Below, one piece after another: positions 6,381 through 12,933 of a DNA stretch of 12,933 nt; positions within the stretch are counted from its first letter, which is position 1; the number at the start of each line of letters is the position of its first letter. The notes under the pieces were generated by a model. It did no database searches. It saw only the letters and a program-made list of their open reading frames with translations, and was not told the origin of the DNA. Origin of the DNA: CAYRNC01 sp964425645 (GTDB taxonomy: Bacteria > Bacillota > Clostridia > Peptostreptococcales > Anaerovoracaceae); assembly GCA_964425645.1 (NCBI GenBank), contig CAYRNC010000047.1, forward strand, positions 1 to 12,933, written 5' to 3'. A program made the position numbers and the translations under genes.

Positions 6381-7178
6381 ATGTACGATTACCATGTTCA
6401 TTCAGATTTTTCGGCAGACGGCAAGGCCCCAATGGCAAAAGTCGCAGAAGCCGCTATCCTAGCGGGTTTATCCGAAATCGCTATCACAGACCACTTCGAC
6501 CCTGATTACCCTGTCCCGGGGTGGCCCTCCACTTTGGACTTTGATGCATATCACAAAGAAATGGGCGAAGTCGCCGATTATTATAAAAACAGAATAAAGA
6601 TCACTAAAGGCATTGAGATTGGAATACAGCATGGGGAAACACTCAAAAAATGCCGGGAAGCAGCTAAAGCATATGAATATGATTTCATTTTAGGTTCTTT
6701 TCATTGCGCGGAAGGTTTTGAACTGTCCTGTGGTGATTTTTATGAAAATCGAAGTCCCGAGGAGGCTACTCGCGCATTTTATCGCTATAACCTAAAATGC
6801 CTTAAGGACTTCGATGACTTTGATGTACTGGGACATATTAATGTCGTAGATCGCTACGGATCAAGCATACCGGAGGATGCTTCCTACATGGATGAACTTT
6901 CAGCTGTGCTAAAATTACTGATAGATAAAGGTAAAGGTATCGAAGTTAATACCTCTTCCTTCAGATACGATATGGGGGCAAGAACAACCCCTACAAAGGA
7001 GATACTTAAGCGCTACAAGGACCTGGGCGGTGAAATTATTACAATAGGCTCCGATGCACACAGCCCTGAAGACGTTGCCTATGCTTTTGATTGGGGTTAT
7101 GAAATGCTGAAAAGCATAGGTTTTAAATACCTTACGATTTATCGAAATCGTTTTCCCGAATTCATAAATCTTCTATAA
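6381..7178 (+). CDS. hisJ: PHP-domain histidinol-phosphatase (HisJ/HisK family)
   Basis: A 265-residue metal-dependent phosphoesterase, most similar to the histidinol-phosphatases of Gram-positive bacteria, which hydrolyse L-histidinol phosphate in histidine synthesis. PHP metal ligands visible in order are H5xH7 (YHVHSDFS), D37-H38 (ITDHFD), E79 (KGIEIGIQ), H108 (GSFHC), H152 with D157 (LGHINVVDRYG) and D225-H227 (GSDAH), a complete trinuclear set. The ribosome site AAGGAG (6367-6372) is 8 bases before the ATG. It is the only plus-strand gene in the window and no other his gene is near, so a different phosphoester substrate is possible. Its stop overlaps the stop of the convergent peptidase gene by 6 bases and no terminator is visible after it. 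Confidence 0.88.
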   Translation: MYDYHVHSDFSADGKAPMAKVAEAAILAGLSEIAITDHFDPDYPVPGWPSTLDFDAYHKEMGEVADYYKNRIKITKGIEIGIQHGETLKKCREAAKAYEYDFILGSFHCAEGFELSCGDFYENRSPEEATRAFYRYNLKCLKDFDDFDVLGHINVVDRYGSSIPEDASYMDELSAVLKLLIDKGKGIEVNTSSFRYDMGARTTPTKEILKRYKDLGGEIITIGSDAHSPEDVAYAFDWGYEMLKSIGFKYLTIYRNRFPEFINLL

Positions 7179-8135
7179 AAAACTGGAGGCTGCCTTCAAA
7201 CCGTATGCGGGCCTAGCCATCAAAACGGCGCGATTTACGGCCTTTGCCATCACATTTGAAGATAAAGCCCCTACCGCATCCGGCATAACTTCAATTTCGC
7301 CTGCTGAAAGAGCAAATATTGTATCGCCGTCAGCCATAGTGTGTACAGGTCGTATAACCCTTGCAAAACCGTTATGGCTTACAGAGGCCAGTTTACTCGC
7401 CTGCGGCTTTGTAAGTTTTGCATTTGTAACAACGCATCCAATTGTGGTGTTTCCGCTGAACACATTTCTTGAACCGCCATACTCTGCATACATAATTTCT
7501 TCCGTATTTAGTATTGCCGTTCTATCCTTGTTAAGTATACCGGCCAACACGTTACCGCTGCTCACATCGACAACATCACCCAATGCATTTACTGCAACTA
7601 TTGCCCCTACAATTAAATCACCTATCTTTACGGCGTAGCTTCCGATGCCGCTTTTCATCATAAAATCCGTACCCAGGAATTTACCCACGGTTGCGCCTGT
7701 GCCTGCACCTATATTGCCCTCTGCCGGCCTCGCAGACGTGGCATTTTTACACGCTTCATATCCCATCGCCTGATTTGGTCTGCATTTTGGATTGCCTACA
7801 ACCAAATCGAAAAGCGAGGCTCCGCATACAATTGGAACAACTGCAACTCCTACATTAAACCCTACTCCCTTTTCCTCCAAATACTTCATAGCCCCGGAAC
7901 CTGCATCCAGTCCATATGCGCTTCCGCCTGAAAGCATTACAGCATGAATTTGTTCAACCAAATTGATGGGATTTAACAGCTCGGTTTCGCGTGAGGCAGG
8001 GCCGCCTCCTCTTACGTCTACACCCGCACAGGCCCCCTCTTCGCAAAGAATCACAGTGCATCCTGATCCGCCTTCCGCATCCTCTGCATGGCCTATTTTT
8101 ATCCCCCTGATATCCGTAATTGAAACTTCTTTCAT
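7173..8135 (-). CDS. P1-family N-terminal nucleophile aminopeptidase (DmpA/BapA-like)
   Basis: A 320-residue enzyme of peptidase family P1 (L-aminopeptidase/D-esterase, beta-aminopeptidase). Family marks are DIRGIKIGHAED, GVDVRGGGPASRETELLNP, MLSGGSAYGLDA and VVPIV in the N-terminal half and GNTTIGCVVTNA at about 228-239. By family knowledge the precursor cuts itself before a Ser or Thr that becomes the catalytic N-terminal residue; here that would be Asn229/Thr230, giving subunits of about 229 and 91 residues. I chose the ATG at 8135 because GGAGGG (8145-8140) sits just upstream; the in-frame TTG at 8147 overlaps that site. No signal peptide, so cytoplasmic. It follows the OPT transporter gene by 60 bases and probably cleaves imported small peptides. 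Members differ in substrate (D-amino acid amides, beta-alanyl peptides, ordinary N-termini), so specificity is open. Confidence 0.9.
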   Translation of the reverse strand: MKEVSITDIRGIKIGHAEDAEGGSGCTVILCEEGACAGVDVRGGGPASRETELLNPINLVEQIHAVMLSGGSAYGLDAGSGAMKYLEEKGVGFNVGVAVVPIVCGASLFDLVVGNPKCRPNQAMGYEACKNATSARPAEGNIGAGTGATVGKFLGTDFMMKSGIGSYAVKIGDLIVGAIVAVNALGDVVDVSSGNVLAGILNKDRTAILNTEEIMYAEYGGSRNVFSGNTTIGCVVTNAKLTKPQASKLASVSHNGFARVIRPVHTMADGDTIFALSAGEIEVMPDAVGALSSNVMAKAVNRAVLMARPAYGLKAASSFL

Positions 8136-8151
8136 GTTTCCCTCCAAACAC

Positions 8152-8176
8152 AGTGGGCAGCATTACACTGCCCACT
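8152..8176 (-). promoter_or_regulatory. Strong intercistronic hairpin without U-tract
   Basis: AGTGGGCAG (8152-8160) and CTGCCCACT (8168-8176) form a perfect, GC-rich 9-bp stem with a 7-base loop. It lies in the 60-base gap between the OPT transporter stop and the peptidase ribosome site. On the minus strand it is followed by TGTGTTTGG, not a T-run, so it is not a normal terminator. It may stabilise upstream mRNA, mark a processing site, or be a protein-binding palindrome. Confidence 0.6.
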
Positions 8177-8195
8177 TACCGTCACTAGATATAAC

Positions 8196-9851
8196 TTACA
8201 AGGCATTCATAATTTTAACAGCCTGAATGAGGGCAATTATGACCCCTATAACAGCTTCACCGCCAAGAAGGCCTGCCGCTATAATCTGTCCGCTCCCTTT
8301 TTCCTCATATTCAGGGCTTGCCTTCATAACTATAAAACGCAAAGCACCTCCAACAAAAGCCGTAGCGGAAAGGTAAAAAGGAAGATATACTCCCAATCCC
8401 AAAGTCATAACCGGGAAATTAATTATGTAAAGAACAACAGCAACAATAAGGCCTGTTAAAAATGCCGGCATATGGGAAATACCTCCCACCATGGCAGCAA
8501 CTGCACTAGCTTGAGGTGCAGGGAACATTTCAGGATTTCCAAAAGCCTGAGGACCATAGGCTTTAAGAATAACAAACAGAACCAATACAGCAACGACAGC
8601 TCCTATTAAACCTCCTATGCATTCACCTAACCACTGTGCTTTAGGATCTGAACGCAGCACATATCCGGCTTTAAAATCGTTCATTACATCGCCGACAAGA
8701 CCGCAGGCTACTGCGACTATGGCAGCAACAAAGAAGGCCTCGGTGTGGCCTATGGAAGAAACCGCTTTGGCGGCAATCAACACGATTATACCGAAAACCT
8801 CCATAGGATTGATTCCGGATTGCCCTACACACTGAGCAGACATAGCGGTAGCCAGCCAGACTCCAAGCAGAGTAACGATGGAGGCCACAACACCCATTTT
8901 TGCTACAAAGGTGAATATAAATGCTAATACAACCATAACTATGGGGGCCCATCTCATAGGAATGATTCCTTGGGAGATATTTGTCTTACTGAACATAGGG
9001 CCGAAGATTTCCTTTGCCTTTGGCAGTATGCCCTTTACAATAATCCCCACACCGGTACCCACCATAAGTCCTATCCCTAAAGATGCCTTTATGCTAGCGG
9101 CTGATGCGGCATCCAGAATCCCCGTCGCCTGACCGCCTATAAGGATTCCGAAATCACCTATTACCGCACCTAAAAACCATACTCCGATGAAAACCGGCCC
9201 GATTATAAAGCCCACTGCAATGAGCATAGGAGAAAGCCAAATTCCCCCTGAAGATCCAAAGGGCAGCATTCTGTTAAACCAGATTATCGGAATCTGCCCA
9301 AATGTTCCAAACCAATCCCTTAAAACGGTAAAGATTGCAGCAATCCCTAACGAAGCGAATAAGGTACCGGCTTTTCTTCCTCCCTCATCACCTACGATCA
9401 GCGTTTCGGCCGCTGCCTGCCCCATTGGATACGGCAGTTCCTTTGTTACAACAAAATATTTTCGAATTAAGGCCGTAAAGATAAGACCAAGTATAACGCC
9501 TCCAATGGTGATAAAAAAGACAGCGACCATGTTGACTTCGGCATTTGCATTCAGCATATAGATGCCCGGAAGGGTAAATGCCAAACCCCCCGCAACCATA
9601 GCCCCGGCGGACATGGCCGTATGAGTTACATTGATTTCATTGATATTGGTGTTGCCTAATGCTTTAAGTGAGAACATGGATACCAGGGCCACAAACATAA
9701 TAGGCCAAGGCAAGGCGCCAAGTTTCAAAGCGACGAACATAGAACTCATTGTAAGTATGATTGCTCCGACAGCACCGATAATCATGCCCCTGACGGTAAA
9801 CTGTTCCCGGAATGAAGCAGCGTATTTTACGCCTTTGGACTCCTGTGTCAT
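8196..9851 (-). CDS. OPT/YSL-family oligopeptide transporter
   Basis: A 551-residue, very hydrophobic membrane protein with roughly 14 predicted membrane segments judged by eye. OPT-family marks are KELPYPMGQAAAETL (about 137-151), GQSGINPME (about 343-351), and NDFKAGYVLRSDPKAQ (about 391-406), which corresponds to the conserved LKTGY-type motif of the family. Prokaryotic members take up small peptides or metal chelates by proton-coupled transport. The ATG at 9851 has a strong ribosome site GGGGAGG (9865-9859). The gene begins 16 bases after the amidohydrolase stop and is followed by the P1 peptidase, an arrangement that fits import and cytoplasmic cleavage of peptides. The substrate cannot be told from sequence. 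The shadow reading frames on the other strand come from its Ala/Gly/Ile-rich codons. Confidence 0.93.
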   Translation of the reverse strand: MTQESKGVKYAASFREQFTVRGMIIGAVGAIILTMSSMFVALKLGALPWPIMFVALVSMFSLKALGNTNINEINVTHTAMSAGAMVAGGLAFTLPGIYMLNANAEVNMVAVFFITIGGVILGLIFTALIRKYFVVTKELPYPMGQAAAETLIVGDEGGRKAGTLFASLGIAAIFTVLRDWFGTFGQIPIIWFNRMLPFGSSGGIWLSPMLIAVGFIIGPVFIGVWFLGAVIGDFGILIGGQATGILDAASAASIKASLGIGLMVGTGVGIIVKGILPKAKEIFGPMFSKTNISQGIIPMRWAPIVMVVLAFIFTFVAKMGVVASIVTLLGVWLATAMSAQCVGQSGINPMEVFGIIVLIAAKAVSSIGHTEAFFVAAIVAVACGLVGDVMNDFKAGYVLRSDPKAQWLGECIGGLIGAVVAVLVLFVILKAYGPQAFGNPEMFPAPQASAVAAMVGGISHMPAFLTGLIVAVVLYIINFPVMTLGLGVYLPFYLSATAFVGGALRFIVMKASPEYEEKGSGQIIAAGLLGGEAVIGVIIALIQAVKIMNAL

Positions 9852-9867
9852 ACAATTTCCTCCCCTC

Positions 9868-11573
9868 TTAACTAACTTGCGGTCTTTCGTATTCTATAAT
9901 ACCATCCACTACAGTCATGTCCACAAGGATCTCCCGGATGCGGTCACGTGGACAGCTTAATATATCTTCAGAAAGCACTGTCAGGTCCGCAAGTTTACCT
10001 GCTTCAATGCTTCCTTTGATTTTTTCTTCATAATATAATTATAATAATACAAATATATAAAATATANNNNNNNNNNGGAGTAGGCACCGTTATAAGTATA
10101 AAGTCTAATAGCTTCAAGAACAGATATTTTCTGGGTCTGATCCACGGATTTGCCGGTCGTACGATCGGTTCTGTTTATGCATGCATCGATAACCGTCATG
10201 GGTTCCATAGGTCCGGAAGGAGAATCGCTTCCGATGGAAACCATTATATTTGCATCTATCATACTTCTAAGCGCCATAAAATATTTCATCCGATCACCGA
10301 AATATCTTTCATAATTAGATCCGTTCCAGGCTATGAAGCCGGGGTTACAACTGGGGCAGACCGACAATCTTGCAATTCTGTCTATAAGGTTTTGATCGAC
10401 TATGGCACAATGCTCTATCCTATGCCTCGCATCATGCCTTTTATTGGAGGCACAGGCCTGTTCATAGCCATCCACCATGAGTTCAACAGCGAGATCCCCC
10501 ACCGCATGCGCAGTAGCCTGACAACAGGCATCGTTAATCTTCGTTAAATAATCCGCTACCTCCCTTCTTTCCCAACCCAAGATGCCCGGCATATCAGGGT
10601 CATGGCTATAGGGTTCCCTGGTGGCGCAAGATGGTCCGCTGGTACCGCCGTCTATCATAAACTTGCTTGAACCTATCCGGAAAAAGGAATTACCCAAGCC
10701 TGTTAATAACCCAAGCTTCATAAAATGATCGTTCTGTTTAAGGGAAACGGGCTTTCCGAAAATGCTGTGAATCATCATGTATTGTCGAGGCTTAAATTTA
10801 CGGTCTTTGCACAATCGTTGCATAATCCTGTAAGAAAAATCATCGCATTCCCCCGCGTCATGTACACTCGTAATACCGTTTTTCAACAATAGATCATTGG
10901 ATTTTAACGCAGCTGTCTTCTGTTGCTCTTTTGTGTAACTTACCTTGCTCCAAATATAAAAATGAGTATGATCTTTGACTATTCCCGTCAAATTGCCGTC
11001 TTTCACTACGATTTCATTATAAGGAAATTTTGCTGCATCGGATGCATTATAAACACCTATCGATTGCAAGGCTTTAGAATTATATATGCAGATGTGCCCG
11101 CAGGTCCTCATGCATTGAACGGGATTATCGGGTGCGGCTGCATTAAGTTCTTCAATTGTTACATGCCGTTTTTCTCTGACTTTGTTTTGGTCGTAGCCCA
11201 TCATGGAAATCCATTCTCCGGGTCTTCTGTTTTTTACGGCTTTTTTTAAAAGTTCTAAAATATCTTTAATGGATTTGCAGTTATCGTAGCTAGTATCGAT
11301 TATCGCTGAGTTTGCCGATGTCCCGAAAAGGCCTTTAAGAATGGGATGAAAATGGGTATCAATGAATCCCGGTACCATGGATTTTCCCTTTAGATCATAT
11401 ATTCTTGTTTTGTCAGATATTACTTCGTTCAGACCCCTCATGTTCCCTGCATATAATATTTTGTTGTCTTTGACGGCCACTGCCTCCACAATTTCATCGG
11501 TGGGATTAACAGTTATTATCTTTCCGTTTATAAAGGCAATATCCGAAGATAAAGAAAGCGCATTATTCTTCAT
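9868..11573 (-). CDS. YtcJ-type amidohydrolase, interrupted by an assembly gap
   Basis: A metal-dependent amidohydrolase of the YtcJ (Amidohydro_3) group, about 550 residues if intact. Visible marks are GFIDTHFH (metal His pair, about residues 69-76), RTCGHICIYN, SVHDAG, DGGTSGPS, HAVGDLAVE, RIEHC and GSDSPSGPMEP. After RLYTYNGAYS (up to 10077) the sequence runs into ten N and a 36-base AT-rich stretch. The expected end resumes at 10029 in another frame with EEKIKGSIEAGKLADLTV and continues to a TAA at 9870-9868. The frame that simply crosses the N run ends at 9981 in an implausible, Tyr- and Lys-rich tail. Only one or two residues seem to be missing, so the AT-rich bases look inserted. The start is the ATG at 11573 (GGGGG five bases before), with ATGs at 11576 and 11585 as alternatives; it overlaps panE by 11 bases. 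The substrate is unknown; N-acyl or cyclic amide hydrolysis is usual. Confidence 0.85.
10031..10076. other. Assembly gap (10 N) with an AT-only flank inside the amidohydrolase gene
   Basis: Bases 10067-10076 are N, and 10031-10066 are almost all A and T (one C). This stretch breaks an otherwise well conserved reading frame and carries a stop (TAA at 10041-10039) in the frame of the downstream coding part. A nominal 10-N spacer plus a low-complexity contig end is the likeliest explanation. A true small insertion is less likely. Confidence 0.85.
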
Positions 11574-12498
11574 CATTTCCCCCATATTTTTGCTTAAACA
11601 GTACTAAATTTGTCAAAGTTTCATTAATTGGGGCTGACATGCCAATTGATATTGCCTCTTTTGCTATTGCCCCATTTATCGTTTTGATTTCAGTTTGCCT
11701 GCCTGAAAGAATATCCTGAAGCATCGAAGAATGATTGGTGAAAGTAGCCCGGCATACATCCTTTGTATGCTTTACCGGATCGCAATGCAAAAGTTTAATA
11801 CCCTTTTTTTCTGCAATCAAAGCGGCTTCTGTTACAACCGCTTCCAATATTCGCTCCAATTCAAGATGAAGAAGCAATTCACCGTTTTGTAATCCGGTTA
11901 GACCCGTAAGGGCATTTATACCGGCATTGACAAGAAGTTTATCCCAGATCAGTCCGATAACATTATTTGAAATCTCTGTTTCAAGACCTGCACAGTTAAA
12001 CATTTTTGTGATGCCGATGATGCGGGCTGTTTTTTCTCCCGTAAGTTCTCCTATTATAGTTTTTCCTTTACCCGCATGTCTGATTTTACCTGCCGAAAGC
12101 ATTGCGGCACCGTGGGCAGTAGTCCCGGGAATTATGTTTTTTTCTCCTATTGCTTCACTTATTTCTTCTATGTTTCCAAGACCGTTTTGTAATGTGACTG
12201 CAATAGTTTCAGACCCGAATAATGCCAGGTTCTCTTTTATAGCCTGTTTTGTCATGATGGATTTAACGAAGATTATAACCAAATCGCAGCAGCCGTGCTT
12301 TGAGGCATTGCAGGATGCTTTTATTTTATTAAATACGGTAATATTGTCGTCGTATTCGACTAAAAGGCCATTACTGTTTATAGCATCAACATGTTCTTTC
12401 CATACATCCAGTAATATAACTTCATTTCCGATTACACTGGAAAGCATGGCTCCATAAAGTGAGCCCATCGCTCCGGCGCCTATAACAGCTATTTTCAT
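11563..12498 (-). CDS. panE: 2-dehydropantoate 2-reductase (ketopantoate reductase)
   Basis: A 311-residue NADPH-dependent reductase that converts ketopantoate to pantoate, the step after panB in pantothenate and CoA synthesis. The N-terminal Rossmann fold has GAGAMG (7-12). TLQNGLGN lies at about 102-109. The catalytic Lys187 lies in IWDKLLVNAGINALTG with Asn191 and Asn195. The C-terminal domain has SSMLQDILSGRQTEI (257-271) with the substrate-binding Ser and Glu270. Every key residue of the family is present. The start is the ATG at 12498, which shares one base with the panB stop (TGATG); a TTG three bases earlier is less likely. The ribosome site is AAGAGG within panB. The end overlaps the amidohydrolase start. 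Members of this fold also act on other 2-keto acids, but the pairing with panB makes pantoate the natural product. Confidence 0.94.
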   Translation of the reverse strand: MKIAVIGAGAMGSLYGAMLSSVIGNEVILLDVWKEHVDAINSNGLLVEYDDNITVFNKIKASCNASKHGCCDLVIIFVKSIMTKQAIKENLALFGSETIAVTLQNGLGNIEEISEAIGEKNIIPGTTAHGAAMLSAGKIRHAGKGKTIIGELTGEKTARIIGITKMFNCAGLETEISNNVIGLIWDKLLVNAGINALTGLTGLQNGELLLHLELERILEAVVTEAALIAEKKGIKLLHCDPVKHTKDVCRATFTNHSSMLQDILSGRQTEIKTINGAIAKEAISIGMSAPINETLTNLVLFKQKYGGNDEE

Positions 12499-12933
12499 CA
12501 ATATAACCTCTTAATTTCATCCTCACTTACACCTCCGAAGGTATGTTTTTCTTCGGGAAAGTTTTTTGATTTGATTTCAGATTTGAATTGTTCCAAAGCC
12601 TCCACGATCGACGGTGCCAAATTGAGATACTGTTTTACGAATTTAGGCGTAAATCTTTCAAAAAGACCCACCATGTCATGAAACACCAGCACCTGCCCGT
12701 CACAGTATCTGCCTCCCCCTATGCCTATTGTAGGTATCGAAACCTTTTCAGTAATAAGTTTGCCTAACTGCTCGGGGACACATTCCAATACAATTGAAAA
12801 TGCACCTGCTGCCTCCAAAGCGATTGAATCTTCTAAAACATCTTTAGCCGCTTCCCCCTTCCCCTGTATTTTAAACCCACCCAGTTTAGAAACTGTCTGG
12901 GGCGTAAGGCCGATATGACCCATAACAGGTATG
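12498..12933 (-). CDS. panB: 3-methyl-2-oxobutanoate hydroxymethyltransferase, C-terminal part
   Basis: The window edge cuts this gene. About 144 C-terminal residues are present, roughly half of a typical 265-280. The enzyme adds a hydroxymethyl group from methylenetetrahydrofolate to 2-ketoisovalerate to form ketopantoate. The frame is open to the window edge and enters with IPVMGHIGLTPQ, then FKIQGKG, LEAAGAFSIVLECVPE with the conserved catalytic Glu, and GIGGGRYCDGQVLVFHDMVGL. All are PanB signatures. An ATG at 12923 lies inside the conserved GHxGLTPQ region and is not a true start. The TGA stop (12500-12498) overlaps the panE ATG by one base, showing tight coupling. The same TGA gives a normal C-terminus, which shows that UGA is a stop codon in this genome. 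Confidence 0.96.
   Translation of the reverse strand, partial: IPVMGHIGLTPQTVSKLGGFKIQGKGEAAKDVLEDSIALEAAGAFSIVLECVPEQLGKLITEKVSIPTIGIGGGRYCDGQVLVFHDMVGLFERFTPKFVKQYLNLAPSIVEALEQFKSEIKSKNFPEEKHTFGGVSEDEIKRLY

Noticed and set aside
6378..6398. Inverted repeat AACATG/CATGTT spaced by 9 bases around the PHP start codon as an operator
   Set aside because: Six-base arms inside coding sequence with the fixed ATG and His codons are expected by chance.
6310..6410. ECF-type autoregulatory promoter upstream of the sigma factor
   Set aside because: No GGAAC-like -35 with a CGTC-like -10 at proper spacing was found; the visible promoter is a sigma-A extended -10 type.
9187..9561. Plus-strand open frame of 124 codons, with others in 7339-9960
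   Set aside because: They are shadows of the OPT transporter and P1 peptidase genes, caused by their Ala/Gly/Ile-rich codons.
10031..10066. AT-rich stretch as a mobile element or MITE remnant
   Set aside because: No terminal inverted repeats or target duplication can be seen, and it borders an N gap, so a contig-end artefact is more likely.
11927..12457. Plus-strand open frame of 176 codons
   Set aside because: It is antisense to panE; the minus-strand protein has clear family motifs and this one shows none.
1..12933. CRISPR arrays, insertion sequences, prophage or defence genes
   Set aside because: No regularly spaced repeats, transposase, integrase or phage-like reading frames were seen; gene density is filled by housekeeping and metabolic genes.

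Overview
The window looks like a draft chromosome segment from a low-to-moderate GC Gram-positive bacterium, most likely of the class Clostridia. The evidence is strong GGAGG-type ribosome binding sites, sigma-A type promoters, a SigW-like ECF sigma factor paired with a one-pass membrane partner, and a polA-coaE gene pair. The species assignment is inference. A run of ten N at 10067-10076 shows that the sequence is an unfinished assembly.

Left part (1-6378, all genes on the minus strand): reading in the direction of transcription from the right, there is an ECF sigma factor, a membrane-bound putative anti-sigma factor, DNA polymerase I (polA), dephospho-CoA kinase (coaE, broken by one in-frame TGA), an orphan OppA-type substrate-binding lipoprotein, and then tRNA-Leu(GAG) with its own near-consensus promoter and a terminator. 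The protein genes overlap or are separated by only a few bases, so they look like one operon driven by an extended -10 promoter at 6350-6378. The first bases of the window look like the 3' half of a terminator for a plus-strand gene that lies off the left edge.

Middle (6381-7178, plus strand): one divergently transcribed PHP-domain histidinol-phosphatase. Its promoter region interlocks with that of the sigma factor gene, and its stop codon overlaps the stop codon of the convergent peptidase gene by 6 bp.

Right part (7173-12933, minus strand): a tightly packed cluster in the order panB (cut by the window edge), panE, YtcJ-type amidohydrolase (interrupted by the N gap and an AT-rich stretch), OPT-family oligopeptide transporter and P1-family (DmpA/BapA-like) aminopeptidase. 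panB and panE make pantoate from 2-ketoisovalerate. The transporter and peptidase suggest uptake and hydrolysis of small peptides. Because some P1 peptidases release beta-alanine from beta-alanyl peptides, the cluster could supply both halves of pantothenate. That is a hypothesis, not something the sequence proves.

The items most worth a second look are the panBE/OPT/P1 gene grouping, the in-frame TGA in coaE, the placement of polA and coaE downstream of an ECF sigma/anti-sigma pair, the damaged 3' end of the amidohydrolase gene, and several intercistronic hairpins.
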